Part shown: positions 45,660-57,500 of the stretch, piece after piece | How the letters are laid out: each line of letters opens with the position of its first letter | How positions within the stretch are numbered: position 1 is the stretch's first letter | Assembly: GCF_963676685.1 (NCBI RefSeq) | Contig: NC_092346.1 | Span: forward strand, 51,303,062-51,367,061 | Direction of reading: 5' to 3' | Length of the DNA: 64,000 nucleotides | Source: Mytilus edulis | Taxonomy: Eukaryota > Mollusca > Bivalvia > Mytilida > Mytilidae | Program-made: the position numbers and the translations under genes | The notes under the pieces: generated by a model | Told to the model about the DNA's origin: nothing | The model's input: the letters and a program-made list of their open reading frames with translations, nothing else | The model's database searches: none

Positions 45660-45802
45660 TAGAACAAGTCAAAGGGGTCAATTGAGCATTTCCGTCACTT
45701 AGCGTCCGTCGTCGTCGTTAGTTATAGTTTATTAAAATTATCTCCTCTAAAACTGCGGGACTAAATTTATTCAAACCTTATAATCATCTAGATATATAAT
45801 TA
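45660..45802 (+). repeat. GTCCGTCGTCGTCGTT dispersed repeat fragment
   Basis: TTGAGCATTTCCGTCACTTA, GCGTCCGTCGTCGTCG and CTCCTCTAAAACTGCGGGA are text I associate with a high-copy bivalve repeat related to the one at position 1. Fragment only. Confidence 0.45.
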
Positions 45803-46275
45803 ACAAGAATGTGTCCAAAGTACACGGATGCCCCACTCGCACTATCATTTTCAATGTTCAATTGACCGTGAAAATTGGTAAAAAATATAATTAGGCATTA
45901 AAATTAGAAAGATCATATCATAGGGAACATGTGTACTAAGTTTCAAGTTGATTGGACTTCAGCTTCATCAAAAACTACCTTGACCAAAAACTTTAACCTG
46001 AAACTCGCACTTTCATTTTCTATGTTCAGTGGACCGTGAAATTGGGGTCAAAAGTTTAATTTGGCTTTAAAATTAGAAAGATCATATCATAAGGAACATG
46101 TGTACTAAGTTTCAAGTTGATTGGACTTCAGCTTCATCAAAAACTACCTTGACCAAAAACTTTAACCTGAAGCGGGACAGACGGACGAACGAACGGACGA
46201 ACGGACGGACGGACGAACGGACGCACAGACCAGAAAACATAATGCCCCTCTACTATCGTAGGTGGGGCATAAAAA
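45803..46275 (+). mobile_element. Pearl/CvE-like element (non-autonomous Helentron type)
   Basis: It opens near GTGTCCAAAGTACACGGATG. Two core units of about 170 bp follow (CTCGCACTATCATTTTC at 45,837; ACTCGCACTTTCATTTTC at about 46,005), then a GACGGACGAACGG microsatellite (46,173-46,225). It ends with the hairpin TGCCCC-CTAC-GTAG-GGGGCA near 46,240-46,270. Tandem core, microsatellite and 3' hairpin is the known plan of bivalve pearl/CvE elements. The small frame through the microsatellite is not a gene. Confidence 0.75.
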
Positions 46276-46529
46276 TATATGTCCGGTGACCTCGTTTACC
46301 AACCAAGATACCTTACACGGCTAAAATAGAACATAGGGGGATGCATGTTTTGTCTATTATTCTGAAAGCTGCTGTCAGACGAATAGTAACGGGAATGAGT
46401 TGTTGCCTTTAAATGATAAATTTTGTCTTCTTTTGTTTTTCATTTCGCCTATAATCTTGAAAAATAGCATAAACTATTAGCAAGACAAGATCTACATAAA
46501 TGTCACATGATTGAAAATGCACATAGATC

Positions 46530-46760
46530 AACACTGACCACCAATCTAATTAATTAAACACAATTAATGACAGAGTGAAAAAGACTATTCCACACTAATT
46601 GAGTCGTCTAAAATTTGACAGATCACTATTTAGATCAAGAGTCAATGAATATAATTGTCCAAATCAGTCGATAGTTCACCAATTTATCATATATTTGTGA
46701 ATTCTATAGCTACTGTTGTTACTATAGTGGAAGAGAAATATTTGAAACCTAACGTAAGTA
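46530..46760 (+). promoter_or_regulatory. Conserved promoter and first exon block of ZNF-C
   Basis: Counterpart of 36,310-36,540, ending at a GTAAGT donor at 46,754. The intron to the coding exon is about 1.08 kb (acceptor ends 47,835). The TAATTAATTAA element and GACAGATCACTA are kept in both copies. Confidence 0.6.
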
Positions 46761-47855
46761 AACATAGTTATGGGGGAAAGGACATGAAACATTTAGCTAA
46801 AACAAAGTAGTTTAACTTAAAACGCACCTATATTTTAATTATTGTTGATAAACATGCACGTATTAACTGTTACAGTATTGAATACTTCCATCCACATAAT
46901 CACAATTACCAAAATCAAAGTACTGAAATACTGAACATCGGATGACCGCAAGTTCTTGTGGATGGTCCGACAAGCACTTGTCTCTGAAAAAAATCACACC
47001 TCTATACCTGAAAGTGAGGTTAATGTACAGACATAAGAAAGTTCGTGCGTGGGTGATAAATAATGACAGGGAATTCATCCTCACCGTAATGACTATTATA
47101 ATGTAGAGATACAAATCAGTATACTCTGGTTTATTGTTATATATTATATTAAAATACTTGTATATACATGTATATATAATTTTCATGTATTTGAATATCA
47201 TTTTATTCTACTATATCAATAAAAGTACAGTGCAAGTGCATGGTGGACACGTCACTCTTCTGTAATAATTCAATTTTTCTAATAGAATGGATTTAAGTAG
47301 GCATTCGTATTTTCCCGCAAAAATTGTTTAATCATCCATGAAAAGTTATCGTTCCTTGAGATTGCATATTTTCGCTGCGTGTGGGTGGATATTAATGTTT
47401 TTATATATAACAAAACATTTTATATTATTAATTTATCTTCTTTAAAATATATTTGATGAATATTCATTGGAGAAATGAATTTATAACAAGCGATAAGGAA
47501 TGTTAGTTTGCACTTGATTGTGTCTACGTATTCATCATGTTTAAAGATCGGTTAAAAATATTACGTAATGGAAATATAGGCGATAGCAATACACCGGAAT
47601 GCCCACACGGTCAGGTGATGACTTAGGAAATAATTGTAACAAAAGGTTAACATTTATAAAAAAAAACTTAAAGTCACTGAGAGATCACCTTCCAGATACC
47701 AATAATCGCAGAGTCTAAAAAAAATTTAATAAAAAAAATCCAGACAATAAAAATCTGTCATCAGCACACAATTATATACTGGTACCAGATTCTAAACTCT
47801 CAGAAAAAAAAATATTCATCTATTTTCGTTTACAGGAAGATAGATTCCACCGATC
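46761..47855. other. First intron of ZNF-C
   Basis: AT-rich, with TATA-rich microsatellite text near 47,160. No exon seen. It ends with the acceptor CGTTTACAG and 20 bases of 5' leader before the start codon. Confidence 0.45.
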
Positions 47856-49112
47856 ATGACGATCAAAACAGACGATGACAATTTCTTTATACAAGATCCC
47901 GAGTATAATGAAATAATCGAAGAAGAAAATGAAGAAGAAATAAACGTATCTGACGAAAGCGTCAAGTTATTTTATGAAATCAAAGAAGAATATACAAGTG
48001 CGTTAGATCTGGTATTTACAGTTCATGAGATTGATATTCATAAACCTGTTGAAATTAATAATCAGATAACCGCCCTGCCACAAGATGTTGAAAAATCTCA
48101 GAAAGAGCGAGCAGAGAGTGACGTTCGTCTCAGAATATTCTCTGACAGGCACTCAATGGTCCTACATCGACTGTCGCATACGGAGGCCACACCAGAACGA
48201 AGAAAGAAAATGGATGCCTATCATAAAATCAAAGAGGAAACAAAATCTGAGAATAGTATTTCATTAGGTGAAATGATCCAAGATAAATCTTTGGAATGCA
48301 AAATTTGCTTTAAAACCTATTCAAGGAGCTGGACTTTAAAAAGGCATATGGAAGTTCATACAGGAGAATCCATTCGTGATAATAAATTTCAATGTGATAT
48401 TTGTGGGAAAAGTTTTGAGAAGAAATACCGGCTAGTGAACCATGTAAGATCTCACAACGGCGAAATTACTTACGAGGAGAAAAAATATAAGTTTAAATGC
48501 GGAGTGTGTGGTAAGCTTCAGCGGGGAAAGAGAGAGTCTGAGGATCACATGAGAGTCCATACAGGCGAACGACCTTTTCAGTGTGATCTGTGCCACCTCT
48601 CATTCAAACAAATGAATCATCTCAGACGACACAATCGTGTTCACACTGGAGATATTTCACACCAAGAAAAGCCTTTTCAGTGTGAAATATGTTGCCGATA
48701 TTTTGGACTACCCCACCAATTGACTCGCCATATGAAAATTCACAACTCATCAGCTACGAAAGAATTTAAATGTGATCTTTGTCCGAAAGAGTTCAGCGAA
48801 AAGCATCATGTCGTACGACACGCTCGCTTACATACTGGTGAAAAACCTTATAAGTGTGATTTTTGCGACAAACAATTTACTTTTCACGCTTCTTACACTT
48901 CTCATCGTAGAATTCACACTAACGAAAAGCCATACACATGTAGTTTATGTACCAAATCATTCACACAATTGTCAACTTTGAAACATCACCTACATGTGCA
49001 CTCTGGTGAACCTCGGTATAAGTGTAGAGAATGTGGTGAAACGTTTGGCAGGTACACTTATCTTCAAAAGCACCGACTAGAATGTATATACCATATAGAG
49101 CATAGACAATAA
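47856..49112 (+). CDS. C2H2 zinc-finger protein ZNF-C, nine fingers plus a decayed one
   Basis: The 418-residue protein starts MTIKTDDDNFF, 20 bases after the acceptor, and is closest to ZNF-B. The N-terminus holds DPEYNEIIEEENEEE and LFYEIKEEYTSA (SUMO-type IKEE). Residues about 88-110 (RIFSDRHSMVLHRLSH) are the relic of a finger that is intact in ZNF-E: both cysteines are gone and both histidines remain. Nine fingers follow from about residue 149. Finger 3 (CGVCGKLQRGKRESEDHMRVH) lacks both usual hydrophobic core residues. The last finger has a changed end (KHRLECIYH). Likely nuclear DNA-binding; target unknown. Confidence 0.92.
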   Translation: MTIKTDDDNFFIQDPEYNEIIEEENEEEINVSDESVKLFYEIKEEYTSALDLVFTVHEIDIHKPVEINNQITALPQDVEKSQKERAESDVRLRIFSDRHSMVLHRLSHTEATPERRKKMDAYHKIKEETKSENSISLGEMIQDKSLECKICFKTYSRSWTLKRHMEVHTGESIRDNKFQCDICGKSFEKKYRLVNHVRSHNGEITYEEKKYKFKCGVCGKLQRGKRESEDHMRVHTGERPFQCDLCHLSFKQMNHLRRHNRVHTGDISHQEKPFQCEICCRYFGLPHQLTRHMKIHNSSATKEFKCDLCPKEFSEKHHVVRHARLHTGEKPYKCDFCDKQFTFHASYTSHRRIHTNEKPYTCSLCTKSFTQLSTLKHHLHVHSGEPRYKCRECGETFGRYTYLQKHRLECIYHIEHRQ

Positions 49113-49547
49113 GTTGGGAATGAATTTATTTCGGTTATATGAATGTTCTTAATGTTGTTATGACTTCGTCATCTAATAATGTCATTTGTGATTTCTAATA
49201 TTAAAGCCGTTTTAGTTTCCATTCCATATTATTTAGTCATTTATTTATAGTATTTGCAATACATCACATTATTAAACACAGCATATATCTGACACTTACA
49301 AATCATTGCGGTATGAAAATATAACACACGAGATAAATTATTTATTGTACAATCAACAAAACAATCAAACAAACCGAGCTGTGTAATATAATAACGTATG
49401 TTGGTGTAAACGAATTAAATTTTGCTTTGAGTATTATCACGTAACTTCCAAATGGGACATACAAGATATCTGCTTGGTTTTCCCCTCTGAAGCCGAGACT
49501 ACAAAGTCAACAAGGACCATGAAAATGCAGCCAATATCAAGTAAACC
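49113..49547. other. 3' flank of ZNF-C
   Basis: Noncoding, with an AATATTAAAG poly(A)-like site near 49,197 and homology to the ZNF-B 3' flank. No gene. Confidence 0.4.
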
Positions 49548-49555
49548 ATGACGGT

Positions 49556-49877
49556 CACAGGCACTCGTCTCAGAAAAAAATTCCTATATACCTTTATATA
49601 ACACTATTCACAGGCACTCGTCTCAAAAAAATTCCTATATATCTTTATATAACACAAGGTACTTAACTCGCGATTTAGAAAAATGTCAGGCGGTGACGAA
49701 ATTCCGTTATATGCCGATTTCTCGGCTGTCAACCCAACTACTGAAAACTTGTTATTTTGTAAATCTACATTAATTTATCTTCCCAATGGTGTGAAACACG
49801 CCTACTTTTGTTGTCGGAATCATCCGTAGCAATCCTACCCAAGGATGTCAATCGTAATTCTGAGACGAGTACCTGTG
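49556..49877. mobile_element. 322-bp MITE, 8-bp target duplication (hAT-like)
   Basis: The ends CACAGGCACTCGTCTCA and TGAGACGAGTACCTGTG are inverted repeats with one difference. ATGACGGT flanks both sides (49,548-49,555 and 49,878-49,885); an 8-bp duplication is usual for hAT elements. The first 53 bp are tandemly duplicated (second unit at 49,609). Small frames inside are not genes. Confidence 0.8.
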
Positions 49878-49971
49878 ATGACGGTCGGACGTATCCACCT
49901 TGCAATCATTTGAAATCACAGTATCTTCAAAAAGCGGATCTGATTACTCACTTGATCGTTGACCAACAAAC

Positions 49972-50056
49972 AAAAGGCACTTGTCTCAGATTTAAAAAAA
50001 AATAAAAAATTAATATAACACTATATAGGATCCCCCACCCGAGACAAGTGCCTGTG
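49972..50056. mobile_element. 85-bp relative of the 49,556 MITE
   Basis: GGCACTTGTCTC near the left end and GAGACAAGTGCCTGTG at the right are inverted. CAACAAAC flanks both sides (49,964-49,971 and 50,057-50,064). The left-most bases differ from the family end, so it is probably a decayed, deleted copy. Confidence 0.65.
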
Positions 50057-50094
50057 CAACAAACCATGAAAATGTCAATTCCAATTTATATAAC

Positions 50095-51963
50095 ACCGGA
50101 CAGACACGTACACATTACAATCATTCCAAAATAATATTACCGGACAGACACGAACACATTAAATCATTCCAAAATAATATTACTGGACAGACACGAACAC
50201 ATTACAATCATTCTAAAATAGTATTTCCGGACAGACACGAACACATTATAATCAATCCAAAATAATGTTACCAGACAGACACGAACACATTCCAAAATAA
50301 TGTTACCGGACAGACACGAACACATTACAATCATTCCAAAATAATATTACCGGACAGACACGAACACATTACAATCATTCCAAAATAATATTACCGTACA
50401 GACACGAACACATTACAATCATTCCAAAATGATGTTACCGGACAGACACGAACACATTACAATCATTCCAAAATAATATTACCGGACAGACACGAACACA
50501 TTACAATCATTCCAAAATGATATTACCAGACAGACACAAACACATTTCAATCATTCCAAAATTATGTTACCGGACAGACACAAACACATTACAATCATTC
50601 CAAAATGATGATACCGGACAGACACGAACACATTACAATCATTCCAAAATAATATTACCGGACAGACACGAACACATGACAATCATTCCAAAATAATATT
50701 ACCGTACAGACACGAACACATTACAATCATTCCAAAATAATATAACCGGACAGACACGAACACATTTCAATCATTCCAAAATTATGTTACCGGACAGACA
50801 CGAACACATTACAATCATTCCAAAATAATATTACCAGACAGACACGAACACATTACAATAATTCCAAAATGATGTTACCGGACAGACACGAACACATTAC
50901 AATCATTCCAAAATAGTGTTACCGGACAGACACGTACACATTACACTCATTCCAAAATAATATTACCGGACAGACACGAACACATTACAATCATTCCAAA
51001 ATAATGTAACCGGACAGACAAGAACACATTACAATCATTCCAAAATAGTGTTACCGGACAGACACGAACACATTACAATCATTCCAAAATAATATTACCG
51101 GACAGACACGAACACATGACAATCATTCCAAAATAATATTACCGTACAGACACGAACACATTACAATCATTCCAAAATAATATTACCGGACAGACACGAA
51201 CACATTTCAATCATTCCAAAATTATGTTACCGGACAGACACGAACACATTACAATCATTCCAAAATAATGTAACCGGACAGACACGAACACATTACAATC
51301 ATTCCAATATAATGTAACCGGACAGACACGAACACATTACAATCATTCCAAAATAATATTACCGTACAGACACGAACACATTACAATCATTCCAAAATAA
51401 TATTACCGGACAGACACAAACACATTACAATCATTCCAAAATAATGTTACCGGACAGACACGAACACATTACAATCATTCCAAAATAATGTTACTGGACA
51501 GACACGTACACATTTCAATCATTCCAAAATAATGTTACCAGACAGACACCAACACATTACAATCATTCCAAAATAATATTACCGGACAGACACGAACACA
51601 TTACAATCATTCCAAAATAGTGTTACCGGACAGACACAAACACATTACAATCATTCCAAAATAATATTACCGGACAGACATGAACACATTACAATCATTC
51701 CAAAATAATGTAACTGGACAGACACGAGCACATTACAATCATTCCAAAATAATGTAACCGGACAGACACGAACATATTAAATCATTCCAAAATAATATTA
51801 CTGGACAGACACGAACACATTACAATCATTCCAAAATAGTATTTCCGGACAGACACGAACACATTACAATAATTCCAAAATATTATTACCAGACAGACAC
51901 GAACACATTACAATCATTCCAAAATAATGTTACTGGACAGACACGAACACATTACAATCATTC
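50095..51963. repeat. Satellite array, 44-bp unit, about 42 copies
   Basis: The unit reads ACCGGACAGACACGAACAC then ATTACAATCATTCCAAAAT and AATATT. Variants include ACCGTACAG, ACCAGACAG and CATTTCAATC. One unit near 50,285 has a 9-bp deletion and a few are 43 bp. There are no unique spacers, so it is a satellite and not a CRISPR. Starts and stops are abrupt. Confidence 0.95.
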
Positions 51964-52399
51964 GATACACCGACACTGACATAGTCAGTATCATTATCAT
52001 CAACCAAAACCAAAATCATGAAAATGAGATAATAGTCATACGAACCCTGCCATCCAGACGGACAAGTACACCAATTTTCCATTTATCAAATATTGTTGAC
52101 CTATAATTGCTAAAGTATTTGAATCAAAGAGCTGAAAGCTCTGAAGAAAAATGACGCCACTGTCTCTAATATTGGGATAGTTTTTATGCAAGTCTTGATT
52201 TTCACATACCGTAATTAGTTTAACAATGCAACATGTCTCGTAAGCATATAATTGATATTCGTATATGTGTGTGTGTGAAGTGAAGGTGCCAACTGGCTGG
52301 GGTTTTTTTTTAAGACAAATGAATAGGTCAAGACTACCTGAATTGTACAAATAAATACCGTAGAAAGGCTTCTATATTTCTCACTGGTACATAGGCTGA
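51964..52399. other. Intergenic, no gene seen
   Basis: Short stretch with a GTGTGTGTGTG microsatellite near 52,266. The minus-strand frames here have no recognisable content. Confidence 0.4.
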
Positions 52400-53115
52400 A
52401 TCCGGGTCCGTTCGCGCCCATTCACGCTTGCACCAACTCAGGTTCGCCCCCTTTCACTTTCACACCCTACATGTTCGCAACTAATCTTAATTGGTTTTGT
52501 GTTTAATAACTCTGTAAGCAAGTGTTTTCTTATAAGTATAATTGTTGTCATTGTCTCAAAATAAAGTGAGACAGCATTTTTTTTTTGTGTTGAATAAATC
52601 TTAATCATGTTTTGGATAGCGTATTGTTAAAGATAATAATAATCGTTTCTAAATAAAGTGGTATTTTGTCAACGTTTTATTTAGCGTTGAATAACTCTTA
52701 ATCATGTTTTGGTTAGTGTATTGCTATACTTTGTTTCATTGACCTCTTTCATAATGAAGTGAGATTCTGACTATTTTTTTTCTGTGTGTTGAATAAATTT
52801 TATCATGTTTTGGTTATAATAGTGGAATGCTATATTTTGGTTCCTATATTTTATTGTTTTGTTGTTTCAGATCAAAAGGCTTAAAAACAATTATCTTTTG
52901 TGTTTTTCCTTTAAAATCTTCAATGTTTTACTCATACCAAGCTAAAAATACATTCAGTATTTACACCAAAGCAATTTAAAACAACAATCATGATTTTCCA
53001 ATTATTCAACTTGAATTTGAATTAAAATTGGGCGCGAATGAGTAGAGTGCGAACGGACCTTGGGTGTGAACGTGCGAGGTGCGAAAGTGTATTGGGCGCA
53101 AACAGACCTGATACC
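52400..53115. mobile_element. Foldback element, relative of the 27,256 element
   Basis: The left end ATCCGGGTCCGTTCGCGCCC matches the left end at 27,257 (ATCCGGGTCCGTCCGCCC). The right end CCTGATACC corresponds to CCGATACC there. Arms (52,400-52,480 and 53,030-53,115) carry TTCGC and GCGAA motifs around an AT-rich core with internal TTGAATAA/AATCATGTTTTGG repeats. Flanks ACATAGGCTGA and ACCTAGTCTGA (9 of 11 match) look like an aged target duplication. Confidence 0.7.
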
Positions 53116-53255
53116 ACCTAGTCTGAACCCCCTTCTCCCACAAAATATGATGTAAATTAAAAACAAATTGTTCAGAGAACAATTGAAGTCTTTCCACTAG
53201 AAAAGATCTATTTTTATATTGAAATATGAAAAATCAATTTAAAATGTTAGTTCCT

Positions 53256-53720
53256 ATGGCTTTATGACGTCCTATTAACCTTTGACCTTGACCTCAATTT
53301 CAAGGTCACAAACCATGGACCTTGAATCAAAATATCCTAGGTCTTTAATATGTTTGGTTAATGAGTACTACCACTTGACGCGTAATTTTAAATGTAAGAT
53401 GGACAAAAACTCCCTTTTATTGTATGCGCAGCCTTTCAACCAAAATATACAAGTAAGGACATGTCGCAACTAATAATTTATGAAAAATTATTTGTCAAAA
53501 TGTCATACAGTATTTGAAAAGAAGTGAAAATAAGCCAAAATCAAAATTTATAATATGACCTTGACCTTTGACATTGACCTCATTTTCATTTTTAGTACCA
53601 ATGACCTCATGAAGACCCTAGGTCTCTATCAGTTATGGTTTACCAGTTGAAAATGCATATCGCTTGAATCAAATGAAAAAGGGGGAATAACTCTCATATG
53701 GAGTCCCCATAGAGCTATGG
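53256..53720. repeat. Diverged repeat with TGACCTTGACC motifs
   Basis: CTTTGACCTTGACCTCA (53,279), CAAGGTCAC (53,301), ATGACCTTGACCTTTGAC (53,556) and CAATGACCTCATGAAGACCC (53,599) lie in two loosely similar halves. It resembles a common bivalve repeat. The motif also equals nuclear-receptor half-sites, but there is no evidence of regulation. Confidence 0.5.
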
Positions 53721-54063
53721 TTCAAACGAATATTCTTATCCTAAATATGTAACGAGCAATTTGGTAAAATAAAATCTTTTACGGTTACGAAGGAGAGGTG
53801 GCCACAAGAAAAACAGTGTTTGGGGAGATAACTCTTACAACGTAATGTATTTTGTTATAATTACATTTGATATATGTTTCATTATAATACTTTATTCTGA
53901 TTGGCTAACTGCACATCACATGTTATTCCTCAAGCAATTGCATCACTCAATAAAACTTTTCATTCATGATAACACGTGGTCCCACAATAAAGTGCACAGA
54001 TGAATTGAATAAAAAAGTTATAAAATTCGTGTTTTCATGATCCTAGCTAAAAAAAGTAATTAT

Positions 54064-54225
54064 AAGTATTGAATGTTTCTTTTTGTAACCTCATAGGGTT
54101 GCAAAAGCGTTGACCGTGTGCACATTTTTAGAATGAAGCGCTTACGCGCTTCATACAAAAAGTACTTCGGTCAACGCTTTTACACCTCAATGAATTTACA
54201 AAAGAAAGCATTCAATACTTAAATG
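54064..54225. repeat. Palindromic (foldback) MITE-like element
   Basis: AAGTATTGAATGTTTCTTTT on the left and its near-complement on the right enclose AAAAGCGTTGACCG / CGGTCAACGCTTTT. A central GAAGCGCTTACGCGCTTC hairpin (about 54,135) lies inside. The whole could fold as one 160-base hairpin. Confidence 0.75.
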
Positions 54226-54440
54226 CAGTTGTAAATTTTTAAAGCAAAAAGAGTTAATACTAACTTTCACTTTTTTGGATGTTCATTTACATTTTGAATG
54301 TATTTATTTTTCTCAACTACATGAATTTTTTGGTGTATTTTTAATGATATATATGAGTAGTCCAAATAATTATTACATCTGGCAAGGCTTTTTAAATTTT
54401 ATTCTGGGACACCTTCCTATGACCACAAGGCTTATGTTAA

Positions 54441-54509
54441 TTTTTTTCTGGGACGCCTTCTTAGGAAGCCTTCCTACGAACGTCTTACGAAGGCGTCCCA
54501 GAAAAAAAT
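54441..54509. repeat. Short perfect-arm hairpin
   Basis: TTTTTTTCTGGGACGCCTTC (54,441-54,460) is the exact reverse complement of GAAGGCGTCCCAGAAAAAAA (54,490-54,509), with a 29-base loop. A related TTCTGGGACACCTTCC stands just upstream at 54,400. Confidence 0.8.
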
Positions 54510-57500
54510 AAAATAGCCTTATTGGATATTTTTATGCATTATTTAACCAGTTAAGTCTTTTACAGGATTGTTTGTTTAATGCTGTTTAAACATTACTGAA
54601 AAAAAAACACCTTAAATTTGCTAATTATTTGGCATGAAAGTTTGATTTATTGAAAGGGACTCATAGTTTTTCATTTAATTTTAATAATTGTCTAATGCAG
54701 TAATGGTTAAAACAATAGCTTCGTTGTTTACTTTTATACACAACAACATATTCACTTTGGTCTCGTTGTTTACCTAATATTCACTATGTACTTGGTAACA
54801 GTTATTAATTAATTGAATAGAAAATATTATAATAAATATTATTGGAAGCCGAATTGACGTCAAATAGGTGCCGATTTGACTAAATGCCAATTTAACCAGG
54901 TGCCGACTTGACTTGTACGTTTCAATTCCTCTGCGATCGTTTGCGGTATTTTCTTGAGAAAGCCTATTTTCCATCATCAAAGAGAAGAAGAAACTGCTTG
55001 AAATGATTCCCGAACGCTTCGTGATTGTTAAAATAAGTTTAATTCACTCAAAAAACAATTTTAAAACTTGCGATGTTTAAACAGGAAGTTTCAAAAGCAC
55101 GTGTAAAAGAAGAAATTAACCGGTGAGAGTGGAAATCCGTACATAACATATATCACTATAGTACGACTTTTAAAGCAAAACAGTTTCATCCTTTTGTAAA
55201 ACAGTCTTTAATATACCTATCACATTAATGTTTGAAGGGTCTTAAGCTTATTCAAACCATATAAGTCGGTATGAAACACCAAAACGGAATGATAATAACC
55301 GATTACGTTTTGTAGTTTACAAAATTCTGGACTGGTTCCTGTCAAACTACAACACTTTCTTCGACTGTAGTGGAATACAAACAGAAACCAGTTAGTTTGT
55401 AAACTGGTTCCTGGCTGATTACTACACAATGCTCATGCATAATGATAACACAAGCACATTCCTCCAGTTTGTATTGAAATTAGTAAATACGAAACCAAGC
55501 GCGGTAGGCAGAGAAATCAGGTCGGCAGTTATGGAACAATGACTGCGTCATTTTCCAAAAACGGATCTTATTTTAAATGCGTGGCTTTGAATAATAATGT
55601 CCGAAATTGGTGTAAATTCCGATTAAACCCTATCAGACGAGCATGCACACATTGCAATCTTAATTTCACCAAAAATAAATGATTAATGGCGAAAACTCAA
55701 AGTTGGCCAATGAATCAAGAAATTACCTAAAGGTCAGATGCTTTGGTGGAAACTACAAATCATCAAGCATCTGTATACAAGTCCTAGTCATGTCTCGCTT
55801 GCGACAAAAGCGAGACAACCATTAACTTACTATGACTTATCAAATCCAATGTTTGAAGTTGTCTTGTGTTGAAAAAGGAATTAAATTTTGTGTGTATTCT
55901 TCAATCCAAACGCGGTAATACTTTTTTTTCTTTTAAGCTCATTTTTCCTTTCTTTTCTTGTCTTTTGATTGGGTGCGTAAGTCTCGTTTGGTTTGCTGTT
56001 GAAACTTTAACACTTATATGAACAAAATAGTTCGGAACTGAACTTTGCAATAAGATTGCAAACTAAATGTGCCAAAACGGCACGAATGCTCCCAAAAGCA
56101 CGAAGACATTTTTAAGAGGAAATTTGATAATGAAAGTCTGAATCACTGTTATTTTTAAGTCTTCCCTCGTCATTTCTGCATAAAAAACATAAGTGCATGT
56201 AACCAAACGTGAACTAGTTTTGTAACTTAATCGCATTGATATAACCTAATAAATTTCTTCGCTGAGCTCTTCTGGATACGACCGCAGATATCAAACATTG
56301 AAAAGTTGGGGCCAAAATAGACACATTGTCCAAGCTTGATACATGTCTGAATTTGGATTGTAATTAAAATTTTGACACAAAATAGGTTTCTGACAGAATA
56401 ACTGTAGTCAAAGAACTTTAAATTGGTTAAACGATGTGAATTCAATATCAATGATTTGCTTTTGTGCAATACACTATGCTGTTGCGAATTAAATGAATAG
56501 CGAGTTTTTGATATTCTAGGTGTCAGTTGATCCCGGCCTGCCTCTATATCGGCAGCAATGCCATGCATCATCCTAGGCATTGTCACAGCTAGTTTTCCCT
56601 ACAACATGTAAAGATCCCAACATCAGCTCCCATAGATGTAGTCGAGAGTCTTAGGGAAAAGAACATTAAACAGAACATGTTACAGTACACGAATATCAAC
56701 CTATTTCTTGTTATAATAGATGTGTTGTTAGATACACAAAATATACAAAGAGCAAATAGGTTAAAAAATCAGAGACAAGCACCGATGTTTATTATGACTG
56801 AATCTTCGAACACCAAAGAAGAAAACGATGAAACATACCACTGACATTCTAAAATTTAGTAAGCCGCCAAGATCTACCAAAATAAAAGAATTGTTTACGG
56901 TCAAATTATTGAAAACTTAATTTAATTAAAATCGCCTAACACACCTGTTAATCCGTTTTAATTGGATATATGAAACGTTAAATAAACATAGATGTGTCAT
57001 AATTACCTAATTGGACCGTTAGTTGACTAGGGGCCATTTTCGATGAGAAAAAAACATGTGTATCATAAACGGATGAACTGAAATACTGGTAAGTTTTAGA
57101 AAAATGCATATAAAATTTCATACAAACATTTTTGGATATAACTAGTACCCGGTATACTTAATGTTTTCTTGGTGTAAGTCAACTGTAATAATGGTAATGT
57201 GTTCACGCTACTAGCTTTTAGTGTGTCATTGGGTTGATGTCTCATTAATATTCACACTTTTAAGATATATATATATAACTTTACTTTTAAACCTGGACAT
57301 GTCGCAAAAGTATTAATAATCCCATGAAAAATTATTTATTACATAATCTTCTTTATATTAGAAGTAAATATTGTATATTGTATCGGTTTGATCGCTGGTC
57401 AAGTTTAAATCTGCCAGTATTCGGCCCCTGATAAGTTTTATTTACTTTGTAAGGTAAACAGACCTGTATACTGGTAAGTCAGTTTACAAGCTTTATTATA

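Noticed and set aside
46098..46289. Arg/Thr/Asn-rich small protein
   Set aside because: It is the translation of the GACGGACGAACGG microsatellite of the pearl-like element.
49808..50005. Small cysteine-containing frame
   Set aside because: It begins inside the hAT-like MITE and runs into the next repeat; it has no independent support.
50095..51963. CRISPR array (regular short repeats)
   Set aside because: The whole 44-bp unit is conserved, with no unique spacers and no cas genes; the surrounding DNA is clearly animal.
53279..53620. Cluster of nuclear-receptor response elements
   Set aside because: TGACCTTGACC motifs are part of a diverged repeat that I believe is widespread in bivalves; no nearby promoter supports a regulatory role.
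56227..56586. 119-residue minus-strand frame starting MTMPRMMHGIAAD
   Set aside because: No recognisable domain, no family match from memory, and the second half looks like AT-rich noncoding sequence; not strong enough to call.
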